Below are positions 6,386-8,763 of a DNA stretch of 8,763 nt, piece after piece (the stretch's first letter is position 1; the number at the start of each line of letters is the position of its first letter). Below the pieces are notes generated by a model. That model saw only the letters and a program-made list of their open reading frames with translations, did not search any database and was not told where the DNA came from. The stretch is from Candidatus Solibacter sp. (GTDB lineage Bacteria > Acidobacteriota > Terriglobia > Bryobacterales > Bryobacteraceae). The translations under genes were made by a program, and so were the position numbers. The DNA lies in assembly GCA_026394025.1 (NCBI GenBank), contig JAPKZC010000364.1, positions 927 through 9,689 of the forward strand, written 5' to 3'.

Positions 6386-6733
6386 ATGCGAAGAAGATTG
6401 TTGACCCTGGCGGCAACACTGATGACCCTGGCTGCGACCAGCGCCTGCGTGTCCCGCAGGGTCGTGGTGGTGGGCCGCCCTTACTGCGGCGCTTCTTACC
6501 CCCCGCATACCGGCTATTCCCACAACACGGGAGAAATCAGGTTGGAGACCAGCCTGCACGACGCAGGGGTGTTCATTAATGGCGCCTACGCGGGCACGGC
6601 GCGTCAGAACAGGTCGATGCGCCTGCGCCCCGGCAACTACGGCATCGAGATTCGCGCGGCAGGGCGCCCCCGGTACGCGGAGAGCATCTACGTGGTCGCG
6701 GGCCGGACGCTGCACCTGCACCCGGGGTTCTGA
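6386..6733 (+). CDS. Small exported PEGA-domain protein, possible lipoprotein
   Basis: This 115-residue protein starts with a signal peptide (MRRRLL, then a hydrophobic run to residue 20) ending in TSAC, with Cys21 a possible lipidation site. Thr at the -3 position is a poor lipobox residue, so lipid attachment is uncertain. After a short linker with a second cysteine (Cys34), residues 49-115 resemble one PEGA-type repeat: a beta strand (GEIRLETS), a turn with VFINGAYAG at 62-70, then LRPGNYGIEIRAAG at 80-93 and a closing VVAGRTLHLHPGF. PEGA domains are small beta modules found in bacterial surface and envelope proteins and probably bind or stack on other envelope parts. The start is fixed by an excellent GGAGG. 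The gene is transcribed away from the acylase, and its stop lies 28 bases from the ilvE stop. It appears to be a single-gene unit. Its role is unknown. Confidence 0.78.
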   Translation: MRRRLLTLAATLMTLAATSACVSRRVVVVGRPYCGASYPPHTGYSHNTGEIRLETSLHDAGVFINGAYAGTARQNRSMRLRPGNYGIEIRAAGRPRYAESIYVVAGRTLHLHPGF

Positions 6734-6761
6734 CGGTACCCGGCTGTGACCGCAGCGGCTC

Positions 6762-7711
6762 TTACCCTACCAGGGCGTGGACCGGCGAAAGCCAACCGTG
6801 GGTATCCTCGCGGGTGCCGTTGATCACGCCGAATAATTCTTTTTGCAGCCGCTCGGCGATGGGGCCGCGGCGGCCGGTGCCGACGGTGATCCGGTCGACG
6901 GAGCGGATTGGCGTGATTTCGGCGGCGGTGCCGCTGAAGAAGACCTCGTCGGCGATGTACAGCATTTCGCGGGGAATAATGGTCTCTACCAGGGGGATGC
7001 CGATTTCGCGCGCGATCGTGAGGATGGCGTCGCGCGTGATGCCGGGCAGCACACTGGCGCCCAGCGGCGGGGTGTGGATCTTGCCGTCGCGCACCACGAA
7101 AATGTTCTCGCCGGAGCCTTCGCTGACATAGCCGGCGGCGTCGAGGGCGATGCCCTCGGAGTAGCCGTTGGCCAGGGCTTCCATCTTGATAAGCTGCGAG
7201 TTCATGTAGTTGGCGCCAGCCTTGGCGAGAGCGGGCAGAGTAGGGCGGGCAGCGTGTTGGGGGCCAGGCGGCTCCAACTGGAAACGCAGACATCGACGCC
7301 GTCGGCGAGGGCGTCTTCGCCCAAGTACTGGCCCCAACTCCAGCACGCGATGAACACGTCGATGGGGTTGTTCCTGCCATTGACCCCCATATCCCCGTAG
7401 CCGCGCATCACGATGGGGCGCAGGTAGCAGGAGTCCATATTGTTGACGCGGACCAGCTCCAGCATGGCGTCGGCCAGTTGATCGGCGGAGAATCCGATAT
7501 TGTCCATGCGGTAAATTTTGGCGGAATCCAGCATGCGGCGGACGTGCTCGCGCAAACGGAATACGGCCGGCCCCGACGGGGTGGAATAGCAGCGAATGCC
7601 TTCGAATACACTGCTGCCATAGCTCACCACATGCGAGAGCACGTGAATGGTGGCGGACTGCCAGGGGATGAATTGGCCGTTATGCCAGATCTTTTCAGTA
7701 GGCGTCAACAT
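6762..7711 (-). pseudogene. ilvE: Branched-chain amino acid aminotransferase, frameshifted by a 14-base near-duplication
   Basis: IlvE moves the amino group between Leu/Ile/Val and 2-oxoglutarate using PLP (fold type IV). The N-terminal part reads in one frame from the ATG at 7711 (KIWHNGQFIPW, SSVFEGIRCY, LRPIVMRGYG, SSWSRLAPNTLPAL). The C-terminal part continues in another frame to the TAA at 6762 (AKAGANYMNSQLIKMEA, SEGSGENIF, LPGITRD, SGTAAEITPIRSVD). The shift falls at 7228-7255, where TLPAL is encoded twice in adjacent 14-base near-copies. Without one copy the gene is exactly 312 codons, giving 311 residues, the usual length. The catalytic lysine would then be residue 159 and the PLP-contacting glutamate residue 193, the same numbers as in E. 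coli IlvE. As written, the first frame stops at 7202 after 169 residues and lacks that lysine, so no active enzyme would be made. No other damage is visible, so an assembly or sequencing error is more likely than true decay. ATG 7711 has no Shine-Dalgarno but a TATAAT just upstream. Confidence 0.9.
7228..7255 (-). repeat. Imperfect 14-base tandem duplication inside ilvE
   Basis: On the minus strand, 7255-7242 reads ACGCTGCCCGCCCT and the adjoining 7241-7228 reads ACTCTGCCCGCTCT. Twelve of 14 bases agree. Both copies encode Thr-Leu-Pro-Ala plus the first two bases of a Leu codon. The two differences (ACG/ACT and GCC/GCT) are synonymous third positions. The insert of 14 bases changes the frame. 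Confidence 0.93.
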
Positions 7712-7717
7712 GAGTTG

Positions 7718-7723
7718 ATTATA
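7718..7723 (-). promoter_or_regulatory. Candidate -10 box for ilvE, possibly giving a leaderless mRNA
   Basis: A perfect TATAAT on the minus strand ends six bases before the ilvE ATG, in the 33-base gap after the UPF0104 gene. Normal -10 spacing would start the transcript at or next to the A of the ATG. No Shine-Dalgarno is present, which agrees with leaderless translation. No good -35 is visible at 16-18 bases. Confidence 0.38.
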
Positions 7724-7744
7724 ACTGGGAAAGATATGAGTAAG

Positions 7745-8740
7745 TTACTTGCCTGCCTGACGCGCGCCCTGATGGGCGCGGTCGCGCAGTTCACCGATAT
7801 TCAGGCCGGTGAGCGCCGTGGCGACGGCGCCGCCGATCAATAGCGGCATGGTGAGGGCGACTAACAGTATGATCGAAAACGTCTTGGCGTCGTTCTTCTC
7901 CACCTCGAAGAGGCCAAGCGCCATGACACAGGCAAGGTTGGTCAGACCGAGATTGCCAGGGGCGTTGGGCACGACTGTGATCAGGCGGACCAGCGTGAGG
8001 ACGCCGCCGGCAACCCAGAACGAGAGATCCAGCCCATAGGCGCGCATCAACGCGAAATACGAAAGGATTTGCAGCGCGAGATACAACAGGCTGATGGCGG
8101 CGGTGAGCCCCAGCGTACGCGGGTTGCCCATCAGATGCAGCCCTTCCACGATGTGACGCAGGGTGGCGCTCCAGCGGCTTTCGCTAAGTACGGCGTGGGC
8201 GTGCTGCTTGTGCATCACGATCCAGAAGAGAATGCCGGCGCCGATGAGGAGCAGCAGCGAGAGCAACTGTACTCCGATCGTGACATCGCGCGGGATGCCG
8301 CGCTTAACGCTGGCGGTGATCAGGAAGGCGACCACCATCCAGACGCCGTCGATGATGCGCTCCACGCCGAGGGAGGCGAAGGTGAGGGAGAGGCGCAAGT
8401 CGCTCCAGTGGGCGAGCAGGTAGCAGCGAATCACCTCGCCGGGGCGAAGCGGGAGCACTTCATTGGCGAAGAGTCCGATGTAGATCGCCTGCACGGTGCG
8501 CCAGAAGCTGACGCGCGCCACGGGAGCCAGCAGTGTAGTCCAGCGCCAGCCGTGGGCGACGTAGACCGCGAGATCGGCGATCACGGCAAGGCAGACCCAC
8601 CAGTAATCCAGCGAGCGCAGCGTGGGTCCGAGTTCGTTGAGCGGGAATCCGTGGAGCACCCAGATGAGGCAGGCGGCGGAGACGCTGTAACCGAGCACTT
8701 GCGGAAGCCAGCCGGGGATTCTGCGTCGCGGTTCGGTCAC
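7745..8740 (-). CDS. UPF0104 / lysylphosphatidylglycerol-synthase-type transmembrane protein
   Basis: This 331-residue polytopic protein belongs to the family defined by the membrane part of MprF (LPG_synthase_TM, PF03706), standing alone without the cytoplasmic aminoacyl-transferase domain. Hydrophobic segments lie at about 13-30, 46-63, 82-98, 132-145, 155-176, 210-232, 240-258, 262-279 and 288-312. Family signatures are NEVLPLRPGEVIRCYLL at 93-109, GVERIIDG at 125-132 and VVPNAPGNLGLTN at 256-268. Members act in the inner membrane and are thought to move or present lipids, or to serve envelope glycolipid pathways; the cargo here is unknown. The start is GTG at 8740. Its bases GTGA overlap a TGA (8739-8737) that closes a frame open to the window edge, a pattern common in translationally coupled genes. 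That upstream gene, if real, would leave only eight codons here. ilvE follows after 33 bases. Family assignment is firm, role is not. Confidence 0.87.
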   Translation of the reverse strand: MTEPRRRIPGWLPQVLGYSVSAACLIWVLHGFPLNELGPTLRSLDYWWVCLAVIADLAVYVAHGWRWTTLLAPVARVSFWRTVQAIYIGLFANEVLPLRPGEVIRCYLLAHWSDLRLSLTFASLGVERIIDGVWMVVAFLITASVKRGIPRDVTIGVQLLSLLLLIGAGILFWIVMHKQHAHAVLSESRWSATLRHIVEGLHLMGNPRTLGLTAAISLLYLALQILSYFALMRAYGLDLSFWVAGGVLTLVRLITVVPNAPGNLGLTNLACVMALGLFEVEKNDAKTFSIILLVALTMPLLIGGAVATALTGLNIGELRDRAHQGARQAGK

Positions 8741-8763
8741 GCCTTCATCATAGCCCGAGGGCT

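Noticed and set aside
6734..6761. A terminator between the PEGA gene and ilvE
   Set aside because: Only a four- to five-pair stem (GCTG with CAGC) is possible and no T run is present.
6762..7346. The C-terminal ilvE piece as a separate gene starting at 7346
   Set aside because: Its first 30 or so residues are an arginine/proline-rich out-of-frame reading of the ilvE sequence upstream of the shift. Only the part after the duplication is genuine, so it is not an independent gene.
1..8763. Mobile elements, CRISPR arrays, tRNA or rRNA genes
   Set aside because: I saw no transposase or integrase, no regularly spaced repeats, no terminal inverted repeats and no tRNA- or rRNA-like sequence on either strand. 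The intergenic gaps are too short for most of these.

Overview
The window is GC-rich bacterial chromosome with densely packed genes. No phage, plasmid, transposon, CRISPR, rRNA or tRNA signal is visible. The gene mix suggests a soil-type Acidobacteriota, for instance the Solibacter/Bryobacter group: a large exported penicillin-acylase-family enzyme, a ureide-permease/RhaT-like carrier of the kind often misnamed 'multidrug DMT transporter', a DUF4380-type sugar-mutarotase-fold protein, and an NfrB-like glycosyltransferase. That placement is an inference from family impressions, not a search.

Layout, left to right. Plus strand: the 3' end of a GNAT acetyltransferase (1-195), then a membrane GT2 glycosyltransferase related to NfrB (276-1712). 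Minus strand, read right to left: an exported N-terminal-nucleophile acylase (6226-4049), a 10-helix sugar/ureide-type permease (3989-2994), a DUF4380-like carbohydrate-binding-fold protein (2981-2073), and a small membrane-anchored proline-rich protein (2025-1645). The coding end of that small protein overlaps the end of the glycosyltransferase tail to tail. Diverging from the acylase is a short plus-strand gene for an exported PEGA-domain protein (6386-6733). Converging on it from the right are ilvE (7711-6762), broken by a frameshift, and a UPF0104/LPG-synthase-type membrane protein (8740-7745).

How the genes may work together. The permease and the DUF4380 protein are 12 bases apart and look like one transcription unit for uptake and handling of a sugar-like solute. 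A perfect TATAAT box and a good Shine-Dalgarno lie in front of the permease. The acylase upstream on the same strand could release a substrate outside the cytoplasm, but that link rests only on adjacency. ilvE makes or degrades branched-chain amino acids and is unrelated to its neighbours.

The clearest anomaly is in ilvE. Two adjacent 14-base near-copies (7228-7255) shift the frame one codon before the catalytic lysine. The copies differ only at synonymous third positions, which points to a bad join of two strain haplotypes in an assembly rather than ordinary gene decay. I did not find a convincing undescribed system. The other points worth a second look are the loss of the c-di-GMP-sensing half in the NfrB-like enzyme, the antisense tail overlap, a possible leaderless ilvE transcript, and the uncharacterised small anchored protein. 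No gene-free stretch exceeds 160 bases.
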